A stretch of 10,605 nt of DNA, taken from positions 1-10,605 of the forward strand of contig CAJXHW010000039.1 of NCBI GenBank assembly GCA_913054565.1, written 5' to 3'. This DNA comes from an uncultured Kordia sp. (GTDB lineage: Bacteria; Bacteroidota; Bacteroidia; Flavobacteriales; Flavobacteriaceae). The position numbers and the translations under genes are program-made. Of the stretch, positions 1 to 6,557 are shown in pieces. The first letter of the stretch is position 1. Every line of letters begins with the position of its first letter. The notes under the pieces were generated by a model, which saw nothing but the letters and a program-made list of their open reading frames with translations, made no database searches and was not told the DNA's origin.

Positions 1-50
1 ATTATATTTTAGTTATACCTTTGACTAAATCTTTAAACATTATTTCCGTA

Positions 51-164
51 ATGAGCGATTCAAATACCACCATTTATATAGTTGCGACAATTATTATACT
101 TCATTTTTTAGTAGGTTTTATCTGGCTAGCTTATAAACTCACTAAAAAAAAGGACGATAAGTAA
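51..164 (+). CDS. Small single-helix membrane protein (37 aa), unrecognised
   Basis: The ATG opens a 37-codon frame ending in TAA. A polar N-terminus is followed by one strongly hydrophobic segment (about residues 9-28, ending in a W-L-A-Y stretch) and a basic/acidic tail rich in Lys and Asp (KLTKKKDDK). That is the layout of a short single-span inner-membrane protein with its tail in the cytoplasm. The same frame stays open upstream to the window edge with no stop, so this could instead be the C-terminal end of a longer membrane protein whose start lies outside. I see no clear ribosome binding site before the ATG. It converges on the lipoprotein gene, 33 nt apart, with no convincing terminator between them. 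I do not recognise the family and assign no function. Confidence 0.45.
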   Translation: MSDSNTTIYIVATIIILHFLVGFIWLAYKLTKKKDDK

Positions 165-197
165 TTAATGAAACAATCATCCTTAACTCACTTTACA

Positions 198-1058
198 TTA
201 ACTTTTTTTTATTAACAAATTCCATTGCTCTGGCGATAGCGTTTTTATAACTAAGTCTCTACAATTTGTTTTTTTTGAGACTACGTTAACTCTTATCTTC
301 CCAATTTCATTTACCTTTTTAAATATTCCTGCTTTAGGTTCCTTATTAAGGGATGCTTGATAGATCTCTTTTTCTAGATTTTGAATTTGTTGAGCCATCT
401 GCATCATTTTAGGATGATTTTCACTACTCCAGTTTCCTAATGCTTTTTGTTGTTCCTCAGATATTTTGAAATTTGTTGTGTTGTCATTTATGGTTTGCAT
501 ATAGTTAGGAAGCGGATTAACGTGTGAAATCAACACCATCATTTCTTCTCTTTCCTTAAAAGGATATCCTTTTTTATAATCTTCGACTAGGGTATTCCAT
601 TGTTTGTCGTCTAACTGTTCTAAGATGTGATCTCTACATTGAATTTTAATCTCTGCAATTTCTAATCGTAGTTTATTAGTAGCATCCAGTTTTTGTAAAA
701 TTTTCTCTGAGCTTGCTTGTTCTTTTGAAAGCGATTTTATTTCAGAATTAATTCCATCTATTTGTTTCATTTTAGCTTCAATCTTAGGATGATTTTCAGT
801 TCTCCAAGTCGCAAATGCAGTTTCCTGTTTGTCTGTTAATACCAATTGATTATTTTCAGAAACCATATAGCGCATATAATTTGGACCAGAGAAATAGTCT
901 TCAATTTTAAGCTTTTTATCCGCACTTGGTTTTTCTATTGCAACACTTTTTTGAGTTTCCACTGTATCTGTTTTCTTCTCCTTGTTGTTACAAGAAATCA
1001 TTACTAATGCTAAAGTTAGTGCTATTCCTATTTTCTTAATTCCTATTTGATATATCAT
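198..1058 (-). CDS. Lipoprotein with two tandem copies of a ~100-residue helical domain (Spy/LTxxQ-like)
   Basis: A 286-aa protein with a basic N-terminus, a hydrophobic stretch and a lipobox ending at Cys23 (VMISC), so probably an exported lipoprotein. After a Lys/Glu/Thr-rich linker come two homologous helical units. In unit 1 the landmarks are N-Y-M at 60-62, E-N-H-P-K at 88-92, C-R-D at 141-143 and Q-W at 153-154. In unit 2 they are at 185-187, 213-217, 266-268 and 278-279. Every spacing is identical, giving an ungapped repeat of period 125. Each unit also has a LTDKQ/ISEEQ segment recalling the LTxxQ motif of Spy/CpxP-type periplasmic proteins; this likeness is tentative. The function is unknown. 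The paired Cys141 and Cys266 could form a disulfide or bind metal (inference). It sits behind cydB but beyond a terminator and has its own FNR-like site, so it is probably transcribed separately under the same signal. Confidence 0.85.
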   Translation of the reverse strand: MIYQIGIKKIGIALTLALVMISCNNKEKKTDTVETQKSVAIEKPSADKKLKIEDYFSGPNYMRYMVSENNQLVLTDKQETAFATWRTENHPKIEAKMKQIDGINSEIKSLSKEQASSEKILQKLDATNKLRLEIAEIKIQCRDHILEQLDDKQWNTLVEDYKKGYPFKEREEMMVLISHVNPLPNYMQTINDNTTNFKISEEQQKALGNWSSENHPKMMQMAQQIQNLEKEIYQASLNKEPKAGIFKKVNEIGKIRVNVVSKKTNCRDLVIKTLSPEQWNLLIKKS

Positions 1059-1082
1059 AATTTTGTTTTTTTAAATTCACAT

Positions 1083-1126
1083 CAAATGTGAGGAATAATT
1101 GATGCATACACAGTTACCTAGGTTAC
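1083..1126 (-). promoter_or_regulatory. FNR/CRP-like site plus -7 element for the lipoprotein gene
   Basis: On the minus strand GTAACCTAGGTAAC (1126 to 1113) is a dyad with one mismatched pair. Its core ACCTAGGT is a perfect palindrome. Exactly 36.5 bp from its centre to the last G lies CACATTTG (1090 to 1083), one base off TAnnTTTG. The spacing equals that at cydA, the copper unit and arsR. The predicted transcript starts near 1078, about 20 nt before the ATG. No TTTG -33 element follows the site, as expected for an activator-dependent promoter. The binding protein is inferred. Confidence 0.6.
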
Positions 1127-1137
1127 ATAACAAGAAA

Positions 1138-1163
1138 GCACTCTTTATGAAGAGTGCCTTTTC
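1138..1163 (-). terminator. Rho-independent terminator after cydB
   Basis: GCACTCTT (1138-1145) pairs perfectly with AAGAGTGC (1150-1157) around a 4-nt loop. Read on the minus strand, the stem is followed by TTTCTT, so it closes cydAB and separates it from the lipoprotein gene. Confidence 0.75.
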
Positions 1164-1170
1164 TACGTTC

Positions 1171-1186
1171 CGCTTTCGCGAAAACG
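1171..1186. repeat. Degenerate copy of the CGCTTTCGCGAAAGCG palindrome
   Basis: CGCTTTCGCGAAAACG matches the perfect 16-bp palindrome at 3773-3788 at 15 of 16 positions (A for G near the end). It lies just downstream of the cydB stop, before the terminator hairpin. Confidence 0.6.
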
Positions 1187-1190
1187 AAAA

Positions 1191-2234
1191 CTAATAACTA
1201 GTGTCATCTAACTTCACTTTACCGTGAAAAGTCTTATATAAAAACAAGAAATAGCCAGCTAGCAAAGGTGCTCCAATAAGAACGATAGTAAGCATAATGC
1301 CCAACGATTTTTGTGATGATGCTGCGTTGTAAATAGTAACACTATACTTTGGGTCTATAGACGATGGTAATAAAACTGGGTATAATTGAACCGCCACTAA
1401 CATCAATAGAAATGCCATTGTTAATGAGGAAAAAACCAAGGCGATTCCATATTTTTTCTTTGATACCAATCTTGGCACATTTGCAACTGCTAGAAAGGCC
1501 AAAACAGGAATTATAAAGAATACTGGATATTCTTTAAATCTATCTGTAACGCCTGGCAAAAATACTAGTGTGTATAAAGATGTTGCTGCAAAACTAACAA
1601 TGAAAAAAATCATTCCTTTTTTAAGCAAAAAAGTCAATCTTGCGTGCAAACGACCTTCTGTCTTTAATAACAAAAAGATCGCACCTTGGGTCATAAATAA
1701 GGATACTGTAGTCAGACCCACCATAATCGCATAAGGATTCAAAAATGAGAAAAACATACCGCCTTTATAGCTTAAATTTTCACCTATCTCAAGACCTTGC
1801 AAAATATTAGCAACCACAACTCCTAATAAAAATGAGATTAAAACATTAGATATAAAGTAAGTAATATCCCAAGTTTTACGCCACCACAGCATTTCTTCTG
1901 CACTTCTAAATTTAATTGCTGAAGATCGCAGTACTAATAACATAAGAAAAAGCATAAATGGCACATACATAGACGACAACATTGTAGCATACATCACTGG
2001 AAATCCTGCAAATAGGGCACCACCACCTATAACTAACCAAACTTGATTTGCATCCCATAATGGACCAATTGCATTAATAGCAATACGTCTACTCAAATCT
2101 TTTTTAAAAAATAGATGCCAGGCTCCAGCACCGTAATCAAACCCTTCTAAAATGGCATAACCAGAAAATAATAAACCGACTACTAAAAACCATAGTGTTG
2201 GATAATCTATACCTAAAAAATATTCCATATTCAT
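1191..2234 (-). CDS. cydB: Cytochrome bd-type quinol oxidase subunit II
   Basis: CydB is the second membrane subunit of cytochrome bd oxidase, which takes electrons from quinol to reduce O2 to water with high affinity and builds proton motive force without pumping. The 347-aa length fits the family. Clear signatures are GFDYGAG at residues 31-37 and GPLWDANQVWLV at 57-68, followed by a Gly-rich GGGALF segment. About eight or nine hydrophobic helices run to the C-terminus. It starts 4 nt after the cydA stop, so the two are translationally close and co-transcribed in the usual cydA-cydB order. Met3 is an equally plausible start; no ribosome site decides between them. No cydX-like small subunit or cydCD transporter is seen next to it. 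Confidence 0.96.
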   Translation of the reverse strand: MNMEYFLGIDYPTLWFLVVGLLFSGYAILEGFDYGAGAWHLFFKKDLSRRIAINAIGPLWDANQVWLVIGGGALFAGFPVMYATMLSSMYVPFMLFLMLLVLRSSAIKFRSAEEMLWWRKTWDITYFISNVLISFLLGVVVANILQGLEIGENLSYKGGMFFSFLNPYAIMVGLTTVSLFMTQGAIFLLLKTEGRLHARLTFLLKKGMIFFIVSFAATSLYTLVFLPGVTDRFKEYPVFFIIPVLAFLAVANVPRLVSKKKYGIALVFSSLTMAFLLMLVAVQLYPVLLPSSIDPKYSVTIYNAASSQKSLGIMLTIVLIGAPLLAGYFLFLYKTFHGKVKLDDTSY

Positions 2235-2238
2235 TTTG

Positions 2239-3585
2239 TTAAATAATTTCTAACGGATTTTTAGCTTCATCATAAGGGCCATTTTTAATCTTTTTATTCA
2301 TAGAATAAATAAACAATAGAAATAATATCGTATACACAACTAAGAATAATATTAAGGAGAATAAAATTTGATTAGACGATACCTCTTGAGAGAAACCTTC
2401 ACTCGTTCTTAGGTGACCATAGACTATCCACGGTTGTCTTCCCATTTCTGCTGCAAACCAACCTACCTGATTTGCTATTTGCGGTAAAAGCACAGAAAAT
2501 GCAAAGATTTTTAATAACCATTTTTTATCAAACAGTGTCCCACGCCACCATAAGAAACTAGCGTAAAGAGTTAGTCCTATAAGGAACATACCAATAGAAA
2601 TCATAATATGATAAAATTGAAAAACAGCATTAACTTGTCCTGGTCTTTCATCTTCAGGAAATGCGTTTAAACCTGTAATGGGCTCGTCAAAATCTTGATG
2701 TACTAAAAAAGATAAACCTCCTGGTAATTTCACACCAGTGACCTCTTGTGTTTCATTGTCTACCCAGCCAAATAAATATAGATCTGCGGGTGCAGATTTT
2801 TCATAATGACCTTCCATTGCTGCTAGTTTTGCAGGCTGGTTAACCGCAACTCCATCTGCAGAACTATGTCCTGAAAGTAATTGTGTTAAGGAAACTATTG
2901 TTGCTATTGCTAATGAAATCTTGAATGCCTTCTTTGAAATCTCCACATAACGTCCTTTAACTAAATAATATGCGTGTACGCTCAATACTAAAAATACACC
3001 GGCTAAAAATGCACCTTGCCATACGTGAATTATTCTATCTACACTTGAGGGATTAAAGACCATCGCCCAGAAATCTGTGACTTCGGCTCTTGCATCAAAG
3101 CCTTCACCAACTATGTGATATCCCGCTGGTGTTTGTTGCCAACTATTAGCCACAACAATCCAAACTGCCGAAAACATAGATCCTAGAAACACTCCAATAG
3201 TAGATATAAAGTGAACTTTAGGAGACACTCTGTTCCAGCCAAATAGTAATACGCCTAAAAAAGCACTTTCTAAACCAAATGCAAATAGACCTTCGGCAGC
3301 TAATGCACTACCAAAAATATCACCTACATACCTAGAATAGACAGACCAATTAGTACCAAATTCAAACTCCATTATAATACCAGTAGCGACACCAATACCA
3401 AAGGTTATGGCAAATAATTTCAACCAAAAACGAGTTAAAATCTCATAATGTTTGTTTCCAGTTTTTAAGTACATTCCTTCAAAAAAGACCATTACTAAAC
3501 CGATACCAATACTTAATGGCGGGTAGATGTAATGAAAAGCGATAGTGAAAGCAAACTGGATTCTAGCAAGAATTTCTGTATCCAT
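2239..3585 (-). CDS. cydA: Cytochrome bd-type quinol oxidase subunit I
   Basis: CydA carries the hemes and the quinol site of cytochrome bd oxidase. From the start chosen here (448 aa), visible landmarks match known functional residues: His18 in the FHYIYPPLSIG segment (first-heme ligand), Glu98 and Glu106 in helix 3, His204 (heme ligand), Lys253/Glu258 in the KLAAMEG quinol-loop motif, Met328 in Y-H-I-M (heme ligand; E. coli has R-I-M here), and GRQPW at about 382-386. The Q-loop is short. The frame extends 8 codons further to 3609, but M-D-T-E-I-L-A-R-I-Q is the classic family N-terminus, and the predicted -7 element (3607-3614) covers the upstream ATG, so 3585 is preferred. It heads the cydAB operon under a predicted FNR-like activator. 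Confidence 0.96.
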   Translation of the reverse strand: MDTEILARIQFAFTIAFHYIYPPLSIGIGLVMVFFEGMYLKTGNKHYEILTRFWLKLFAITFGIGVATGIIMEFEFGTNWSVYSRYVGDIFGSALAAEGLFAFGLESAFLGVLLFGWNRVSPKVHFISTIGVFLGSMFSAVWIVVANSWQQTPAGYHIVGEGFDARAEVTDFWAMVFNPSSVDRIIHVWQGAFLAGVFLVLSVHAYYLVKGRYVEISKKAFKISLAIATIVSLTQLLSGHSSADGVAVNQPAKLAAMEGHYEKSAPADLYLFGWVDNETQEVTGVKLPGGLSFLVHQDFDEPITGLNAFPEDERPGQVNAVFQFYHIMISIGMFLIGLTLYASFLWWRGTLFDKKWLLKIFAFSVLLPQIANQVGWFAAEMGRQPWIVYGHLRTSEGFSQEVSSNQILFSLILFLVVYTILFLLFIYSMNKKIKNGPYDEAKNPLEII

Positions 3586-3606
3586 AATATTCAAATAATT
3601 TCTGAA

Positions 3607-3650
3607 CAAAGTTAAAAATATAACCCGCCTATTTGAGTAACACAGGTTAC
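3607..3650 (-). promoter_or_regulatory. cydAB promoter with FNR/CRP-like site
   Basis: GTAAC-N4-GTTAC is perfect at 3637-3650 (minus strand GTAACCTGTGTTAC). A full-match -7 element TAACTTTG occupies 3614 to 3607 on the minus strand. Centre-to-final-G distance is 36.5 bp, which puts the site near -41.5 if transcription starts about 5 nt past the G (near 3602). That leaves a leader of about 16 nt to the ATG at 3585. Regulation of cyd by an oxygen- or NO-sensing FNR-type protein is common in other bacteria; here it is inferred. Confidence 0.7.
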
Positions 3651-3687
3651 ATATAGCAATATTTTTTTCATTCTTTTTTTTCTTTGT

Positions 3688-3731
3688 GTAACCTAAGTAA
3701 CTTCCAGAAATGTGTTCCTATTTTATCTTTG
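3688..3731 (+). promoter_or_regulatory. Promoter of the copper-receptor unit with FNR/CRP-like site
   Basis: GTAACCTAAGTAAC (3688-3701) is one base off the site before the lipoprotein gene. TATCTTTG (3724-3731) is a full match to TAnnTTTG. The spacing is again 36.5 bp from centre to final G. The predicted start near 3736 gives a leader of about 120 nt before the GTG at 3858. This site and the cydA site are 51 bp apart centre to centre and face opposite ways, so each seems to serve its own divergent promoter. Confidence 0.65.
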
Positions 3732-3772
3732 TGCTTACAAACATTTAGTATAGATGATATTGATTGAAATAC

Positions 3773-3788
3773 CGCTTTCGCGAAAGCG
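3773..3788. repeat. Perfect 16-bp palindrome CGCTTTCGCGAAAGCG
   Basis: A gapless perfect inverted repeat in the leader of the plus-strand unit. Near-identical copies are at 1171-1186 and, inside the methyltransferase gene, at 9621-9636. GC-rich palindromes of this form in an AT-rich genome suggest a dispersed repeat family or a binding site used genome-wide; which one cannot be told from one window. Confidence 0.7.
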
Positions 3789-3822
3789 AGAAATGTATCA
3801 TATAACTAAGTGATATTTATCA

Positions 3823-3853
3823 GCTTTCTATTTGAAAGCACCTTTTATTTTTG
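3823..3853 (+). promoter_or_regulatory. Small dyad followed by a second possible -7 element
   Basis: GCTTTC (3823-3828) and GAAAGC (3834-3839) form a 6-bp dyad with a 5-nt gap. TATTTTTG (3846-3853) fits TAnnTTTG and is followed by the C-A often seen in flavobacterial promoters. No TTTG lies at the usual -33 distance. If used, the transcript would begin at or next to the GTG at 3858 and be nearly leaderless. A second regulated promoter, for instance copper-responsive, is possible, but support is weak. Confidence 0.3.
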
Positions 3854-3857
3854 CACT

Positions 3858-4223
3858 GTGAAGCTATTTAGCGTAGTTATACTATCCTTTTTATTATTGA
3901 GCAATAGCGTCAAGGTATCCCTTGTTTATAGCTGGTATACGATAGATGTTGAAAGTTTTATTGAGCAATTATGTGAAAATAAAGATAAACCTCAATTACA
4001 GTGTAATGGAAAATGCTACTTGAGTAAAATGACTGAGGATACTTCGTCAGAAAAAGAGCAAACGATTCCAGTACTAGAATGGGATCAACTCGTATTTTGT
4101 CAAACAGAATTATCGACAGATAAACAGATTAATGAAACTGCAATAAAACATATAGATTTCTATTATCTAGCACCTTCTACTGAAGGCTATTTTCATTCTA
4201 TTTTCCATCCTCCGCAAGTTTAA
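3858..4223 (+). CDS. Small exported Cys-rich protein with CNGKC motif, partner of the copper receptor
   Basis: A 121-aa protein from GTG at 3858. It begins V-K-L-F and runs straight into a hydrophobic signal or anchor (to about residue 24). The frame extends to another GTG at 3810, but the added residues give no better signal. The mature part has Cys39, then the motif C-N-G-K-C at about 48-52, then a Lys/Glu-rich stretch, a further Cys at about 80, and a His/aromatic C-terminus ending F-H-P-P-Q-V. Cys, Met and His of this density suggest metal binding outside the cytoplasm. I have the impression that similar short proteins sit beside TonB receptors in flavobacteria, but I know no named family. 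It lies 82 nt before the OprC-like receptor on the same strand, so a periplasmic copper-handling role is inferred from context. Confidence 0.75.
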   Translation: MKLFSVVILSFLLLSNSVKVSLVYSWYTIDVESFIEQLCENKDKPQLQCNGKCYLSKMTEDTSSEKEQTIPVLEWDQLVFCQTELSTDKQINETAIKHIDFYYLAPSTEGYFHSIFHPPQV

Positions 4224-4246
4224 TTATTGATATAATAAAACTCGAA

Positions 4247-4271
4247 GAGAGCACTTTAATTATGTGCTCTC
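4247..4271 (+). other. Intercistronic hairpin between the CNGKC protein and the receptor
   Basis: GAGAGCAC (4247-4254) pairs perfectly with GTGCTCTC (4264-4271) around a 9-nt loop. No T-tract follows on the plus strand, so it is unlikely to be a plain terminator. It sits 34 nt before the receptor ATG and could set relative expression by processing, RNA stability or attenuation (inference). Confidence 0.5.
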
Positions 4272-4305
4272 AAGATTACTGTGGTTCAATTTTGAAAATA
4301 AAAAA

Positions 4306-6408
4306 ATGAAAATAAAAAGATTAGCGCTTTTGTGCGCAATTCTTCCTGTGTCATTGTTTGCACAGGAAACAATAAAAAAAGATTCAACAGAAACAAAATC
4401 AATAAAACTAAATACAGTTATAGTAACTGGTAAGGGAAATACAGACCCAGTATTAACAACGGTAAAAACAGATCTTCTCAAGAAAGTAGTACAACCTAAA
4501 AATGTAGCTGATTTATTTAATGACTTTAATGGTTTCTCATTAATTAAAAGAGGAAATTATGCGATAGACCCATCATTTAGAGCCTCGCAATACGAGCAAT
4601 TAAATATTCAATTTGACGGAGGGACAAAAGCGGTACACGCTTGTCCTAATCGTATGGACCCAATTACAACCCACGTTGTTCCTGAGGATATAGAGCGTAT
4701 TGAGGTTATAAAAGGCCCTTATACTGTTAGATATGGTGCTACTTTTGGAGGAGTTATTAACCTCGTAACCCAAAAGCCTAGCGCAATGGAAAATGGTTTG
4801 CACGGTACTGCAAGTTCCGGTTATGAGTCTAATGGAAACTCTCTGGTTTCTTCTTTAAAACTTCATCAAGTAACTGATAAGTACGACATAGTAGGAAATG
4901 TTGGCTATCGAGATTTTGGTAATTATGAAGATGGCGATGGTACTGAGATTCCTTCTTCTTTTAGAAGTCTGGACTATGGGTTGCGCCTAGGATATAATAT
5001 TAGTGACAATCAAAGAGTCCAAGCGCACTGGAGACAATCCTTTGGGAGAGACGTTTTGCACGCAGGCTTACCAATGGATACTGAAGAAGATAACAGCTCT
5101 ATTCTATCTGTAGACTATAAAATCTCAGATTTGTCTGGTTTTATAAAGGAAGTAAATGCTAAAGCCTATTATTCTTATGTTGACCATATAATGGCAAATA
5201 CACGGAGACCATCATTTATGATGACAGAAGCCTTGTCTACCATCGATGCATCTACTGCTGGTGGAAAGATTGAGTTTAAGATGAAGCCAACCGAAAAGTG
5301 GATTCTGTACGGCGGATTAGATGCGATGCTTATTGCACGTGATGGTGGAAGAACAAGAGTTGTAAAACGCAATATGATGGGTGATGTTTTACCAGAACCT
5401 ATAGTGTTTCAGGATAAAATATGGCAAGATTCTTATGTAAACGACTTTGGGATATTTGCAGAAAATAAATACGCAATAACTGATAAAACGATGCTTACTG
5501 CAGGTTTGCGTTATGACTTGGTCGTTTCAGACATTCAAGACCCAGAAGCAGATTTTCAAGAGTTGTATGACAATCTTGGTCAGCGAGAAGAGCACAATGT
5601 ATCTGCAACGGTTTCTATGAAACATAAGCTTTCAGACAATACTACTTTAGAGGTTGCTTATGGTCGTGGTGTGCGGTCTGCAAATATGATAGAGCGTTAT
5701 ATTAATCATTTTTCTGTAGGTCAAGACCCTTTTGAATATGTAGGAAACCCTAATCTTGATGCAGAGGTTAACAACCAGTTTGAGATAGGTTTCAAAGGAC
5801 GTAAGCGTTTTGAAAAAGGAATAGACGCTTTGCGTTATAGTATTTCTGGGTATTATGCATTGTATGAAAATTATATTGTTGCTGTAGTTGACCCAACACT
5901 TGATAGAAAGTTTATGCCTAATGCACAACCCCAAGAAGTAAAACGATTTATCAATCTTGACAACGCTTATAAAACTGGTTTTGAGGCAGAGGCAGCAATA
6001 GATTTTGCAACGTATTTTGATTTTTCTACCGCATTTTCTTATGTGTATACGAGAAACAAAGACCTTGATGAATCTTTACCATTAACGCCACCTCTTACAA
6101 CGCGCTTAGGGCTGGGTTTTGAAAAGGAAAAGTTTTGGGCTAGTTTAGATTATACGATTACGTCAAAGCAAGATGAAATAGCCCTAAGTTTCAGGGAACA
6201 AGAAACAGCTGGTTATGAAACCTTAGATCTCCGTTTCGGTTTTAAACCTGTAAAAAAGTTGAATATAGGTGTTGCAGTTCTTAACGTATTTGACGAGACT
6301 TATAATAATCACTTAAATTTCTCTTTTGTGAATCAATCTGATTTTACGAGAGTGCCTATCAATGACCCTGGGAGAAACTTTTCGGCATTTGTGCAGTACG
6401 CTTTTTAA
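4306..6408 (+). CDS. OprC/NosA-like TonB-dependent copper receptor
   Basis: A 700-aa outer-membrane receptor: signal peptide ending S-L-F-A before Q-E, a TonB-box-like segment (T-V-I-V-T-G), plug domain to about residue 160, then a 22-strand-type barrel ending in aromatic Phe. The plug holds H-A-C-P-N-R-M-D-P, giving Cys113-x3-Met117, and the barrel holds H-I-M at 294-296. In Pseudomonas OprC, copper is bound by Cys143, Met147, His323 and Met325; both motifs and their spacing (181 residues here, 180 there) are kept, so copper import is the likely role. The start at 4306 is chosen because it begins a proper signal peptide after an A-rich leader; the frame extends 14 codons upstream through the hairpin. 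It follows the CNGKC protein and shares its FNR-like promoter. NosA-type receptors supply copper to N2O reductase in some denitrifiers; no such enzyme is in this window. Confidence 0.92.
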   Translation: MKIKRLALLCAILPVSLFAQETIKKDSTETKSIKLNTVIVTGKGNTDPVLTTVKTDLLKKVVQPKNVADLFNDFNGFSLIKRGNYAIDPSFRASQYEQLNIQFDGGTKAVHACPNRMDPITTHVVPEDIERIEVIKGPYTVRYGATFGGVINLVTQKPSAMENGLHGTASSGYESNGNSLVSSLKLHQVTDKYDIVGNVGYRDFGNYEDGDGTEIPSSFRSLDYGLRLGYNISDNQRVQAHWRQSFGRDVLHAGLPMDTEEDNSSILSVDYKISDLSGFIKEVNAKAYYSYVDHIMANTRRPSFMMTEALSTIDASTAGGKIEFKMKPTEKWILYGGLDAMLIARDGGRTRVVKRNMMGDVLPEPIVFQDKIWQDSYVNDFGIFAENKYAITDKTMLTAGLRYDLVVSDIQDPEADFQELYDNLGQREEHNVSATVSMKHKLSDNTTLEVAYGRGVRSANMIERYINHFSVGQDPFEYVGNPNLDAEVNNQFEIGFKGRKRFEKGIDALRYSISGYYALYENYIVAVVDPTLDRKFMPNAQPQEVKRFINLDNAYKTGFEAEAAIDFATYFDFSTAFSYVYTRNKDLDESLPLTPPLTTRLGLGFEKEKFWASLDYTITSKQDEIALSFREQETAGYETLDLRFGFKPVKKLNIGVAVLNVFDETYNNHLNFSFVNQSDFTRVPINDPGRNFSAFVQYAF

Positions 6409-6427
6409 AGTTTCTTATTTATAATTT

Positions 6428-6460
6428 AAAAGCCCTTTTGAGAATTTCAAAGGGCTTTTT
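6428..6460 (+). terminator. Rho-independent terminator after the copper receptor
   Basis: AAAAGCCCTTT (6428-6438) pairs with AAAGGGCTTTT (6449-6459) around a 10-nt loop, followed by more T. It begins 20 nt after the receptor stop and isolates it from arsR. Confidence 0.85.
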
Positions 6461-6502
6461 GTTATGCGCTTTTTTCGAAAGTGGAAAATAAAATTGAGTT
6501 GT

Positions 6503-6546
6503 GTAACAAGGGTTACTTATAAAAGACATTTCCAATCGTACATTTA
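6503..6546 (+). promoter_or_regulatory. arsR promoter with FNR/CRP-like site
   Basis: GTAAC-AAGG-GTTAC is a perfect dyad at 6503-6516. TACATTTA (6539-6546) is one base off TAnnTTTG and lies at exactly the same 36.5-bp spacing found at the other three promoters. The predicted start near 6551 leaves only about 7 nt before the arsR ATG. No TTTG -33 element is present, so activator dependence is likely. Confidence 0.6.
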
Positions 6547-6550
6547 CGAT
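6535..6550 (+). promoter_or_regulatory. Predicted ArsR operator over the arsR -7 element
   Basis: ATCGTA-CATT-TACGAT is a perfect 6-4-6 inverted repeat that spans the whole -7 element (6539-6546). The same geometry with the same ATCG/CGAT ends recurs at 6880-6897 before the next gene. Binding here would block polymerase and autorepress arsR. Confidence 0.65.
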
Positions 6551-6557
6551 AAGAAAT

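Noticed and set aside
3585..3609. Longer cydA start at 3609
   Set aside because: The extra residues are not family-like, and the upstream ATG falls within the predicted -7 element, before the expected transcription start.
5175..5934. Minus-strand open frames inside the copper-receptor gene
   Set aside because: They are antisense shadows of a well-supported receptor CDS, with no domain features or promoters of their own.
6467..6483. CGCTTTTTTCGAAAGTG, resembling the CGCTTTCGCGAAAGCG palindrome
   Set aside because: It needs an insertion and several mismatches to align, so I do not count it as a copy of the repeat.
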